38,521 nucleotides of DNA from a bacterium (lineage in GTDB: Bacteria; Patescibacteriota; Minisyncoccia; UBA6257; JAGOQP01), in contig JAJYXK010000012.1 in NCBI GenBank assembly GCA_021801825.1, positions 1 through 38,521 on the forward strand, read 5' to 3'. Position 1 is the first letter of the stretch. Each line of letters opens with the position of its first letter. Shown here in pieces: positions 17,500 to 23,380 of the stretch. Under the pieces are notes generated by a model. That model searched no databases, was not told where the DNA came from, and worked only from the letters and a program-made list of their open reading frames with translations. A program made the translations under genes and the position numbers.

Positions 17500-17697
17500 T
17501 TACACTATTAAATCGTCAACGCTAATTTCTAACGCCTTGGCGATTTTCTTAAGTGTATCAAGGGTGGGGTTTTGGTTTTTGCCCGCCTCGATTTTGATAA
17601 TTGTATTATTGGCGACATCGGCCAATCTCGCCAATTTTTCTTGAGAAAGCCCTTTGGCTTCTCTTAACTTTCTTAAATTTTTGGTGATGTTTGACAT
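17500..17697 (-). CDS. XRE-family transcriptional regulator
   Basis: 65 aa, a single helix-turn-helix domain and nothing else: NLRKLREAKGLSQEKLARLADVANNTIIKIEAGKNQNPTL, then a family-typical C-terminus DTLKKIAKALEISVDDLIV. Such small proteins are repressors or toxin-antitoxin and phage-type regulators. It is first in the minus-strand cassette, 39 bp before the binding-protein gene. A paired inverted repeat lies around its own promoter (17719-17758), which suggests it represses itself and the importer. Confidence 0.9.
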   Translation of the reverse strand: MSNITKNLRKLREAKGLSQEKLARLADVANNTIIKIEAGKNQNPTLDTLKKIAKALEISVDDLIV

Positions 17698-17718
17698 AAC
17701 TAATATCGTAGTAGTAGA

Positions 17719-17758
17719 ATTAAAGTATTAGGTTATATTTCCTTTCAACTACTTTAAT
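17719..17758 (-). promoter_or_regulatory. Promoter and likely operator of the XRE-importer cassette
   Basis: On the minus strand, TTGAAA (17748-17743) and TTTAAT (17724-17719) are separated by 18 nt. A perfect 9-bp inverted repeat, ATTAAAGTA (17719-17727) and TACTTTAAT (17750-17758), has one arm on the -10 box and the other just outside the -35, with centres about three helical turns apart. Confidence 0.6.
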
Positions 17759-17822
17759 GCTACACCAAAAATTAAGAAAAGTAAATGAAGTTTTTCCCGC
17801 GGTGCTTTTTACGAAGCAAAAA

Positions 17823-17990
17823 ATGAATTTGGCCGTCAGCCGAAGCGAGGGCGCGGCGGAAGGGGGGTGTGGGGCGAATCAGTTGCCGTTTCGTTCAAAA
17901 AAGGTTCGCGCAAAGTGTAAAATATCACCGCATTTATAAAACTAAAAACATCACTTTTTATGAGTGACGTTTTTAGTTTTATAAATGCGG
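17823..17990. repeat. Right, inverted copy of the GC-rich repeat
   Basis: 17823-17878 is the reverse complement of about 14042-14097 (one mismatch near the end). The middle part differs and is shorter than in the left copy (roughly 50 versus 240 bp). The outer part (GTTCAAAAAAGGTTCG, then ACCGCATTTATAAAAC and the hairpin) again matches the left copy. The two copies therefore bracket the importer cassette as inverted repeats with a variable centre. Confidence 0.75.
17928..17990. terminator. Long terminator palindrome abutting tRNA-Ser
   Basis: The 28-bp arms (17928-17955 and 17963-17990) match except for one G-U pair, with a 7-nt loop. It overlaps the last three bases of tRNA-Ser and would end its minus-strand transcript. 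It is the same hairpin as at 13751-13793 with 10 more bp per arm. Confidence 0.8.
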
Positions 17991-18074
17991 AGGCGGGAGG
18001 ATTCGAACCTCCGATACTCTTGCGAATATACTGCATTTCGAGTGCAGCCCATTCAACCGCTCTGGCACGCCTCC
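17988..18074 (-). tRNA. tRNA-Ser (anticodon CGA)
   Basis: Acceptor GGAGGCG pairs with CGCCTCC and the discriminator is G. The anticodon stem CTGCA/TGCAG carries loop CTCGAAA. A long variable arm (TATATTCGCAAGAGTATC) marks a class II tRNA, and the T-arm has GGTTCGAATCC. CCA is not encoded. It reads UCG codons. Confidence 0.95.
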
Positions 18075-18081
18075 TTATTTT

Positions 18082-18330
18082 TTATTCTCTTATCTTTTTC
18101 TCGTATTTTTCTATGGCATCTTTGTAGTCGTCATCAGGAAATTGACAAAGCGCATGCGCAACAATTTCAATAGCAACATCGCTCACTAATCCACTATCTC
18201 GTACCAAAGGAAGATGCTGTCGTTTTGGAATATGCGCGGTTTTGTGGGGATAGTGTATTATAAAAAATTCAGAATCCTCGGTGACTTCATAAGAGCCTTC
18301 GTTTTTCATGATGGTCCGCGCGCGGTCCAT
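18082..18330 (-). CDS. Small unknown protein, probably 5'-frameshifted
   Basis: 82 aa from the ATG at 18330: charged N-terminus, then YEVTEDSEFFIIHYPHKTAH and a C-terminal helix. I recognise no family. The open frame continues upstream of this ATG as ERLEKEERKYEKD without a start. In another frame, an ATG at 18409 gives MEKSPRLDHIKTK and would join smoothly if one base were removed near 18365. The true protein may be about 108 aa with an indel, or the gene may be decaying. It lies between tRNA-Ser and tRNA-Ala on the same strand, after a TATATA-rich stretch at 18416-18430 that could be its promoter. Confidence 0.5.
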   Translation of the reverse strand: MDRARTIMKNEGSYEVTEDSEFFIIHYPHKTAHIPKRQHLPLVRDSGLVSDVAIEIVAHALCQFPDDDYKDAIEKYEKKIRE

Positions 18331-18498
18331 GTCCTTTTCGTATTTTCTCTCTTCCTTTTCTAACCTCTCCTTTTGTCTTTATGTGGTCTAATCTTGGTGA
18401 TTTTTCCATAGTGATGCGTATATATACTATACAAAAAAGAAAGATATTTGGAAAGGCCCGGCGTTTCACAAGCAGTTGTGAAACTTTTCTTCACGCAT

Positions 18499-18520
18499 AA
18501 AATCCCCAAGGGGATTATGT
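18499..18520 (-). terminator. Hairpin after tRNA-Ala
   Basis: AATCCCC/GGGGATT (about 7 bp) lies a few bases beyond the 3' end of tRNA-Ala on the minus strand and is followed by TTTTATG. It is a plausible weak terminator. Confidence 0.5.
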
Positions 18521-18523
18521 GTG

Positions 18524-18594
18524 TGGACCCACGGGGAGTCGAACCCCGACCTATTCCATGCCATGGAATCGTTCTACCGCTATACTATGGGCCC
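18524..18594 (-). tRNA. tRNA-Ala (anticodon GGC)
   Basis: Acceptor GGGCCCA pairs with TGGGTCC and includes the G3-U70 pair that identifies alanine tRNAs. The anticodon stem ATTCC/GGAAT carries loop ATGGCAT. The T-arm contains GGTTCGACTCC and the discriminator is A. CCA is not encoded. Confidence 0.94.
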
Positions 18595-18612
18595 AGCTTT
18601 TCTTCTGTGCGC

Positions 18613-18621
18613 TGGTATAAT
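18613..18621 (+). promoter_or_regulatory. Extended -10 promoter for tRNA-Arg(CCU)
   Basis: TGGTATAAT (extended -10) lies 28 nt before the tRNA. The opposite strand reads TATTAT in the same place and may serve the divergent tRNA-Ala. Confidence 0.6.
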
Positions 18622-18649
18622 ACAATACCAAAAGTGGTTTTTCAAATAC

Positions 18650-18721
18650 GCCCCTGTAGTTTAATGGATAAAACAGTCCCGTCCTAAGGGATAGATCCTT
18701 GTTCGATTCAAGGTGGGGGCA
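18650..18721 (+). tRNA. tRNA-Arg (anticodon CCU)
   Basis: Acceptor GCCCCTG pairs with TGGGGGC (with G-U pairs). The anticodon stem GTCCC/GGGAT carries loop GTCCTAA. D-loop TAGTTTAATGGATAAAAC and T-arm CTTGTTCGATTCAAG are present, and the discriminator is A. CCA is not encoded. Confidence 0.94.
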
Positions 18722-18742
18722 CTAAATATATTTTTAAATATT

Positions 18743-18758
18743 TGGACCTCTTGGTCCA
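18743..18758 (+). terminator. Short hairpin after tRNA-Arg(CCU)
   Basis: TGGACC/GGTCCA with loop TCTT lies 22 nt after the tRNA. It lacks a good T run, so it is only a weak terminator candidate. Confidence 0.4.
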
Positions 18759-18764
18759 CAACAA

Positions 18765-18796
18765 AACAAGAAAACTCCTCGCGGAGTTTTCTTGTT
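18765..18796. terminator. Strong terminator between tRNA-Arg(CCU) and tRNA-Pro
   Basis: A perfect 14-bp stem (18765-18778 with 18783-18796) has loop TCGC and A/T tracts on both sides. It can end transcripts from both convergent tRNA genes. Confidence 0.85.
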
Positions 18797-18800
18797 TCTG

Positions 18801-18871
18801 TCGGGGCGCCGGGATTCGAACCCGGAATAAATCCTCCCAAAGGACTCGTGCTAGCCGTTACACTACGCCCC
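18801..18871 (-). tRNA. tRNA-Pro (anticodon UGG)
   Basis: Acceptor GGGGCGT pairs with GCGCCCC and the discriminator is A. The anticodon stem AGTCC/GGATT carries loop TTTGGGA. The T-arm is CCGGGTTCGAATCCCGG. CCA is not encoded. Confidence 0.95.
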
Positions 18872-18939
18872 GAAGTAAAAACACCATATCATACTATTTC
18901 TTGATTCTCAATACGCTTTTCGGTACGATATCTGATAAT

Positions 18940-19011
18940 GCTTCCATAGTTCAATGGATAGAACGACTCCCTTCTAAGGAGTAGATCTAGGTTCGATTCC
19001 TAGTGGGAGTA
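18940..19011 (+). tRNA. tRNA-Arg (anticodon UCU)
   Basis: Acceptor GCTTCCA pairs with TGGGAGT. The anticodon stem ACTCC/GGAGT carries loop CTTCTAA. The T-arm is CTAGGTTCGATTCCTAG and the discriminator is A. CCA is not encoded. A partial copy of its 3' end lies at 19048-19063. Confidence 0.95.
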
Positions 19012-19047
19012 CGAAAACGAACGAAGTGAGTTGTGAGATAGCGAAGC

Positions 19048-19063
19048 TTCCTAGTAGGAGTAC
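19048..19063 (+). repeat. Partial copy of the tRNA-Arg(UCU) 3' end
   Basis: 16 nt match 18997-19012 (TTCCTAGTGGGAGTAC) at 15 positions, as a direct repeat 51 bp apart. Short duplicated tRNA 3' ends are the usual scar of integration or excision at a tRNA. Confidence 0.5.
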
Positions 19064-19110
19064 ACGCTATGGTTAAAGGTAACGTACTAGCAATATCTAA
19101 ATGAATTAAA

Positions 19111-19143
19111 CAAAAAACCATTCTGATAAGGAATGGTTTTTTG
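19111..19143. terminator. Bidirectional terminator
   Basis: A 13-bp perfect stem CAAAAAACCATTC/GAATGGTTTTTTG with a 7-nt loop lies between tRNA-Arg(UCU) and the convergent small membrane protein gene. Confidence 0.85.
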
Positions 19144-19160
19144 TTGTAAACAGGGCCATC

Positions 19161-19481
19161 TTATTGTTGTTTATTTTCTTTTGAGTTCATATAAGAGCTT
19201 GCTTCCTGTGGAAGAGCTAGGCTAGTAAATACAAATACAATACCGGCAATGATAAGAAGTGAATGATGCATAAATTCTGCAACATCTTTTTCTATTCCTA
19301 ATAGAGGGATAAATTCTACAAGAAAACTAATAGTCAAAAGAACAATTGCGACCATGGAAAGATCATAATAACGCTTAAAAAATGATCCCACCAATGACAT
19401 TCTTGTTTTTCGATTAAAATACAAAAGTATTCCACCAATGACGACCCCCAAAAGACTAATAATAATATCTTCTAATAGCAT
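19161..19481 (-). CDS. Small three-helix membrane protein
   Basis: 106 aa with three hydrophobic helices (IIISLLGVVIGGILLYF, LSMVAIVLLTISFLVEFIPL, SLLIIAGIVFVFTSLAL) joined by charged loops. The C-terminus is polar. A TATACT -10 box with upstream TG lies on the minus strand at 19518-19513. I recognise no family. It stands alone among tRNA genes between terminators. Confidence 0.6.
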   Translation of the reverse strand: MLLEDIIISLLGVVIGGILLYFNRKTRMSLVGSFFKRYYDLSMVAIVLLTISFLVEFIPLLGIEKDVAEFMHHSLLIIAGIVFVFTSLALPQEASSYMNSKENKQQ

Positions 19482-19655
19482 ACTAGTGATACATTACTGA
19501 TTAATTATTGTTAGTATAACATAAAATAAAAACAATATCACAATTATCTGAAATGATGTAAATAAGAAATTAGGCGTATGGTACAAATATTTTTAGAGTG
19601 GGTGACAATGGGTTGATTTTTTTGTAAATTTTATATACCATAGTCTGTACTGATT

Positions 19656-19727
19656 GCCGTGGTAGCTCAGTGGTAGAGCAGACGCCTGAAGAGCGTCGTG
19701 TCGGGGGTTCAATTCCCTCCCGCGGCA
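19656..19727 (+). tRNA. tRNA-Phe (anticodon GAA)
   Basis: Acceptor GCCGTGG pairs with CCGCGGC and the discriminator is A. D-arm TAGCTCAGTGGTAGAGCA is present. The anticodon stem GACGC/GCGTC carries loop CTGAAGA, and the T-arm is GGGGGTTCAATTCCCTC. CCA is not encoded. Confidence 0.96.
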
Positions 19728-19790
19728 CATAATTTCTTTTTAAAATTAGAAATTAGACATTGAAGATTCATCACATATGTGGTGTTGTAT

Positions 19791-19865
19791 GGTGGCTATA
19801 GTTTAGTGGTAAAACTCCAGTTTGTGGCACTGGTGTCGAGGGTTCAATTCCCTCTAGCCACCCCA
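19791..19865 (+). tRNA. tRNA-His (anticodon GUG), integration site of the mobile element
   Basis: The extra 5' G (19791) pairs with C73, the hallmark of tRNA-His. Acceptor GTGGCTA pairs with TAGCCAC, the anticodon stem CCAGT/ACTGG carries loop TTGTGGC, and the T-arm is GAGGGTTCAATTCCCTC. An encoded CCA follows (19863-19865), unlike the other tRNAs here. Its last two bases lie beyond the repeated core, so they come from the element. The integrase gene on the other strand ends inside this tRNA (stop at 19856-19854). Confidence 0.95.
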
Positions 19866-21455
19866 AGAGAGAATAAGTTGAGCGAAAAGTTCATTTCGTT
19901 TTGATTTATCAATAGTTTTGTCTAGTTCCAACCGTTTATATTCCGCTTCTAGTGCTGGATATGCTTTTTCTATTGGAACAAACCATTCGTTGTGTATTAT
20001 GTGGACTTCTTTATCTTTTACCGAAAAGTTCTGACCGAGGGCTGAGAATATCTCTCGTTTTTTATCAAGACCCCCAGTAATAAATTCTTTACGGGCATAA
20101 CAGGCAAAGTTGAATGTCTTTTCAGTAAGTTCAAGCCATTTCTCAGCTCGGCTCTCTGTGTCTCGTAAATTTGTTTTTAGTTTTGTAATCTTTGCCTTAA
20201 GCGCATCTCCTTCTTTAATAAATGTTTCATCATCGATAAGTTCTCGGTAACGCATTTTAGTAAGAGTATCGAGTTCTTTCTGTGTTTCGGCGAGTGATTT
20301 ATGTTGTGTCTCATATATTTTTGTCCGTTCTTCAATTTCTTTATCATTGTGTCTGTTAAGTATTTCAAGAGCCCATTCTTGAAACTTTGGTAGTATGGTA
20401 TGTCGTTCAAGTTCAATATCAATTTGATTCTCAAGTTCCTGTAGAGTTATTGGGTTTCTCTGATTACACACAGTACCTTTTTTTCTTCTGGTACACTGAT
20501 AATATACGTAAGTTTTTAATTCTCCTGTGCTTTTTATTATTTTTGTTTTTTCACACGCCGTATACATTGAACCACACACCTCACATCGCATTAGTCCTGT
20601 ATAAGCAAACTCGTGTGTCTTTGCTCGTGGTTTACCGCTTCTCCCTAAAATAACCTGAACTCGGTCATATTCTTCCAAGGTAACCATTGGTGTGTGATTT
20701 CCTTGATATATTTTACCAGACCATTCAAACATACCAGCATAGAAGATATTGATAAACATTTTATAAATAACACTATTGGCAATTTCAACATCTCCTTTTC
20801 GTTTTGTTTTTGATGTGCGGAAGCCCCACTCTCTATTTGCAATTTCTCGTATTTGTGGAGGGGTATAATTTCCAGTGAGCATCATATTCCACATTTTTCT
20901 AACTAGATGAAAACGCTCTGGGTCTTCGATAATAGTGTGCTCAAGTTTATCGTTCTTGTATCCTAAGGGGGCACGAGAGGGAAGCCACCCTCGTTCTGCC
21001 TTTCCCTCCATTCCTCTTCTACTATTTTTACGAAGGTCTATAATAAATTGATTTGCTACTCCGCTTTCAATGTTAAAAAGTAGAACATTATCATCGGGGA
21101 GATATTGACGGTCTATTGTTTGTATACATTGTAAAATACCTTGCTGAAGCATCCAGCTTATTGTTCCACTATCAATTGGATTTCGTGAGAGACGATTTAT
21201 TTGCCAACAAAGGATACCTTGAGCTTCTCCTTTCTCAATTCGTGAAAGCATACTGGTAAAGACAGAGCGACAATTTGGTTTTTTTGCAGTCTTTGCTTCG
21301 GTGAGTGTTTCTTTTATTGAAATACCAAGATTATTTGCTAACTCTTTTAGGCGGTTTACTTGGTCCTCAATAGATTGGACTTGTCTGTCCTCACTTTCCG
21401 ATGATTTACGAGCATAGAGAAAATATGTGATTTTATTTTTATCAATATTATTCAT
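19854..21455 (-). CDS. Large serine recombinase (integrase)
   Basis: 533 aa. The N-terminal resolvase domain (about residues 9-160) carries the catalytic serine in YARKSSESEDRQ (Ser18) and the conserved LCWQINRLSRNP. A recombinase domain follows (about residues 165-275, GYKNDKLEHTIIEDPE and VIYKMFINIFYAGMFEWSGK). A zinc ribbon lies near residues 300-345 (CEVCGSMYTACEK ... YYQCTRRKKGTVC), then a long coiled coil (about 360-460). Such enzymes join attP and attB with a short core. The frame ends LSWGG-stop, and the stop plus last codons are tRNA-His sequence. In the rejoined circle it would instead continue VVEEVRTIFERRNDTT and beyond (27 extra residues). A structured RNA region lies directly upstream. 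Confidence 0.93.
   Translation of the reverse strand: MNNIDKNKITYFLYARKSSESEDRQVQSIEDQVNRLKELANNLGISIKETLTEAKTAKKPNCRSVFTSMLSRIEKGEAQGILCWQINRLSRNPIDSGTISWMLQQGILQCIQTIDRQYLPDDNVLLFNIESGVANQFIIDLRKNSRRGMEGKAERGWLPSRAPLGYKNDKLEHTIIEDPERFHLVRKMWNMMLTGNYTPPQIREIANREWGFRTSKTKRKGDVEIANSVIYKMFINIFYAGMFEWSGKIYQGNHTPMVTLEEYDRVQVILGRSGKPRAKTHEFAYTGLMRCEVCGSMYTACEKTKIIKSTGELKTYVYYQCTRRKKGTVCNQRNPITLQELENQIDIELERHTILPKFQEWALEILNRHNDKEIEERTKIYETQHKSLAETQKELDTLTKMRYRELIDDETFIKEGDALKAKITKLKTNLRDTESRAEKWLELTEKTFNFACYARKEFITGGLDKKREIFSALGQNFSVKDKEVHIIHNEWFVPIEKAYPALEAEYKRLELDKTIDKSKRNELFAQLILSWGG
19857..19863 (+). repeat. attL core
   Basis: GCCACCC lies within the 3' acceptor strand of tRNA-His and recurs at 30383-30389. 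To its left is the tRNA, to its right the integrase gene. A 7-bp repeat alone is weak, but here it is backed by the integrase, the tRNA target and the frame and terminator arguments given for the element. Confidence 0.65.
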
Positions 21456-21481
21456 AAATAGGTTTTGGAGCCCAATAACTT

Positions 21482-21629
21482 AAAAACCCGAAAGGGACGC
21501 TCTGGTTGACCCAGCTATGATGCAATCACGAGGATTGAGCAAAACAGTTGGCAGAACGCCCCTTTCGGGCTCCGTTTTCTCAATAAAAATACCTCGTATT
21601 TTTATGCATCTAAAAACTACTGGGTCAAC
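21482..21629 (-). ncRNA. Candidate structured RNA or attenuator leader upstream of the integrase
   Basis: On the minus strand a perfect TATAAT is followed 7 nt later by GTTGACCCAG, which pairs with CTGGGTCAAC (21514-21505) about 105 nt downstream. Nested inside are GATGCA/TGCATC, a 10-bp hairpin ATAAAAATAC/GTATTTTTAT, the helix ATTGAGAAAAC with GTTTTGCTCAAT, and a CCC-GAAA-GGG tetraloop hairpin. A second 19-nt pairing (21486-21504 with 21552-21570, mismatches mostly G-U type) would make a pseudoknot or an alternative fold, and it ends CCCTTTCGGGTTTTT like a terminator. No coding sequence fits. It matches no class I know. It could be a free RNA or a switch controlling the integrase, whose ATG is 26 nt beyond. 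Confidence 0.55.
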
Positions 21630-21635
21630 ATAGGT

Positions 21636-21644
21636 ATTATACCA
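21636..21644 (-). promoter_or_regulatory. Extended -10 promoter for the structured RNA and integrase
   Basis: TGGTATAAT on the minus strand overlaps the stop codon of the zinc-ribbon gene. The expected start, about 21629, is exactly the first base of the first pairing strand of the RNA. No strong -35 is seen (TCAACT at 17 nt). Confidence 0.6.
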
Positions 21645-22245
21645 TATTTTTTTGTTCAAGTTGAGTGTAATGTTCATAACTTTTACCTGCCTGTTTATAT
21701 AATTTTTCAAGTTGTTTCTGCTTTCGTGTTGATTTGTTTTTGTAATATGGGTGTTTTACCTGTTCTTGGAGTTTCTCAATTTTTTGCTCAAGCGTGAGTA
21801 CGTTGAATAACGAAAACATCTTGTGTCTACGATTGGTTTTTTGTGAGCTATAAGTAAGGTTGTAACAATGACGACAGGCAAAATAATCTCCATCTTTATA
21901 AAGAGTTCCTACCCGTTTGCCACAATACACATTATTTTTATACCACGGGCAAATGAACCAATATCGTTTTCCACCATATCGGCAAGAAGTAGTCGTGAGG
22001 GGTATTTTATAATCAAAATCTTTCTTTTCATCTGTATCTTGGTCTGTTTGTGTGTAGTGAATACGAAGATAATTATCTCCCTCAAGAGTTGACACCTCGA
22101 CACCAACACTGCTTTTATATTCATCACCTAACATACCACCTTTAGTCCAAGTGATTATTCCAGATTTCCATCCTTGAAAATATCCATTTTGTCTCAAAAA
22201 TGTTGTAGATATTCTCTTTGTATTGTCTGCTTCGTTTTTGCTCAT
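21637..22245 (-). CDS. Zinc-ribbon protein of unknown function
   Basis: 202 aa from the ATG at 22245 (MSKNEADNTKRIS). An earlier in-frame start at 22383 would translate a repetitive leader and is rejected. The centre holds a zinc ribbon: ICPWYKNNVYCGKRVGTLY and YFACRHCYNLTYSSQ, four or more cysteines in two clusters, with aromatic flanks. The C-terminal third is lysine- and glutamine-rich coiled helix (LEQKIEKLQEQVKH). I have a general memory of this CRHCYNLTY pattern in unnamed proteins of mobile DNA, but no function is known to me. It lies upstream of the integrase on the same strand. Confidence 0.75.
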   Translation of the reverse strand: MSKNEADNTKRISTTFLRQNGYFQGWKSGIITWTKGGMLGDEYKSSVGVEVSTLEGDNYLRIHYTQTDQDTDEKKDFDYKIPLTTTSCRYGGKRYWFICPWYKNNVYCGKRVGTLYKDGDYFACRHCYNLTYSSQKTNRRHKMFSLFNVLTLEQKIEKLQEQVKHPYYKNKSTRKQKQLEKLYKQAGKSYEHYTQLEQKNMV

Positions 22246-22308
22246 AATTTTGCCGAAATCATTTGAGATTATATTGATATTCTTTCGTGGAAAATCGTGG
22301 ATTGATTG

Positions 22309-22373
22309 CCATAATTTTCCATAATTCCCATAATTTCCTATAGTTCTTAATATCCACCATTTTCCACCATTTC
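22309..22373. repeat. Short direct repeats upstream of the zinc-ribbon gene
   Basis: Three near copies of CCATAATTTTC/CCATAATTCC lie at 22309-22338 and two of CCACCATTTTC at 22353-22373. On the coding strand of the gene they read as GGAAATTATGG-type units in its leader. They look like iterons or repeated operator sites. Confidence 0.5.
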
Positions 22374-22443
22374 TAAAAGACAATATTTTCGTTTTTATAT
22401 TCTCTATCTCTTTAGAGGCATTACTGCTTTATAGAATTCATCA

Positions 22444-22517
22444 CCATATAGATAACTTTTACTTTATAGGAAATATTGAGTATCTATATTGTTAACTATA
22501 TATAGTTACCTATATGG
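22444..22517. repeat. AT-rich palindromic spacer
   Basis: TAACTATATATAGTTA (22493-22508) is a perfect 16-bp palindrome. Outer arms CCATATAG (22444-22451) and CTATATGG (22510-22517) are inverted repeats around the whole spacer. With the repeats at 22309-22373 it makes the 22246-22509 gap unusually structured. No gene is seen in the gap. Confidence 0.55.
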
Positions 22518-22833
22518 ATATATCTCCTTCAATTCCATATTTCTTTTTGTAATGTTCTTGTGATTTGTTTTTATATTCCGACATAATCTTGTTTTCTAGT
22601 TTTGCCCATAGTTCTTTGTCAGGAACAAAAAAGATGGGATGCCACTTGAATCCTCCTTGATAGGAGGGTGGCATCAGCCATAATTTATCCCCACGAGTGT
22701 CGGTAAATTCAGAGCTTCGAATTCTAAAACCTTTCACTAGAAAATCCCCAAATTCGAGGCTAATAATTGCCTTTAATTTTCCTTCATCAACTATCTTCAC
22801 TTTTACGATAATTTCATCAATTTTTAGTTTCAT
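22510..22833 (-). CDS. SpoVG-like regulatory protein
   Basis: 107 aa from the ATG at 22833 (MKLKIDEIIVKVKIVDEGKL). An upstream start at 22905 would add an Arg-rich, unlikely leader that overlaps the previous gene. The pattern GKLKAIISLEFGDFLVKGFR, LWLMPPSYQ and WHPIFFVPDKELWAKLENKI follows the SpoVG fold (G-x-hydrophobic-A-x-I-x-hydrophobic, V-x-x-hydrophobic-x-I, MPS, F-x-DIAHPI). SpoVG proteins bind nucleic acids and regulate gene expression. It lies in the minus-strand operon of the element and may regulate element genes. The stop overlaps the outer arm of the palindromic spacer. Confidence 0.65.
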   Translation of the reverse strand: MKLKIDEIIVKVKIVDEGKLKAIISLEFGDFLVKGFRIRSSEFTDTRGDKLWLMPPSYQGGFKWHPIFFVPDKELWAKLENKIMSEYKNKSQEHYKKKYGIEGDISI

Positions 22834-22885
22834 AGTAATTTTATATGCTTTACCTCTAAAAACCCCCACACGGGACGATTTTGTT

Positions 22886-23125
22886 CTATTTCTGGTTGTC
22901 CTCACGGCTCTTTTTTATGGTGTCCGAAATTCTAATAAGGTCTTTTATAATGTCTTTCTTTTCTGTAATATCGTAGTCATCTTCGGGGACCAGTTTATTA
23001 AACCATCGACTTATCGTTTGTCTGTTAAATCCTTGTTCCTGTATTGCTTTTACAAAACAGATATAAAAGCTGTGATGGGGATATCTTTTTACCGCATTGT
23101 TAAATCTTCTTTGGAGTGATTTCAT
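22886..23125 (-). CDS. Small HTH-like protein
   Basis: 79 aa from the ATG at 23125 (MKSLQRRFNNAVKRYPHHSF). The longer TTG start at 23164 overlaps the preceding gene and is less likely. The middle (AIQEQGFNRQTISRWFNKLV) looks like a helix-turn-helix, and the C-terminus is acidic then basic. It may bind DNA. It sits 28 nt after the next small gene, in a row of small minus-strand genes of the element. No family name known to me. Confidence 0.65.
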   Translation of the reverse strand: MKSLQRRFNNAVKRYPHHSFYICFVKAIQEQGFNRQTISRWFNKLVPEDDYDITEKKDIIKDLIRISDTIKKSREDNQK

Positions 23126-23153
23126 ATTTATAAGGTTAAGTTTTGTTAAGTTT

Positions 23154-23378
23154 TTAACGGTCAATTTCTTTAAGGTGTTTCTGTAATAATGGAAGCGTGT
23201 CCGCGCGATGTTTTTGAATTTGTTTATACTCTTTCTCGGTCATTGGCTTATAGACGACAGACATCAATCGTAAAAGCTTGATGCCTTTTTCATAGGCATC
23301 TTGCTGGTTGATTTCTTTTCCAAGCTCGTTTTTATAGAGGGCTTGAAATTTCTTAATGTCTTCATCTGACAGAACCAT
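23154..23378 (-). CDS. Tiny helical protein, first of two related copies
   Basis: 74 aa, all helical by eye. FQALYKNELGKEINQQDAYE followed by KGIKLLRLM has the same layout as FRKMFKEQYGVEYSDKEAWE with NLLGFF in the 67-aa protein at 29307, so both belong to one small family. I recall similar proteins in CPR genomes but no function. The ATG is 2 bp after the stop of the DUF5659-like gene, so the two are translationally coupled. Confidence 0.75.
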   Translation of the reverse strand: MVLSDEDIKKFQALYKNELGKEINQQDAYEKGIKLLRLMSVVYKPMTEKEYKQIQKHRADTLPLLQKHLKEIDR

Positions 23379-23380
23379 AG

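Noticed and set aside
21480-21710. 76-codon frame across the integrase upstream region
   Set aside because: It overlaps the zinc-ribbon gene, the promoter and the paired helices. The RNA-structure explanation accounts for the sequence better.
22246-22383. Longer start for the zinc-ribbon protein
   Set aside because: The extra residues translate direct repeats (NYGNYG). The ATG at 22245 is a cleaner start.
22834-22905. Longer start for the SpoVG-like protein
   Set aside because: It overlaps the HTH gene and adds an Arg-rich leader without similarity to the family.
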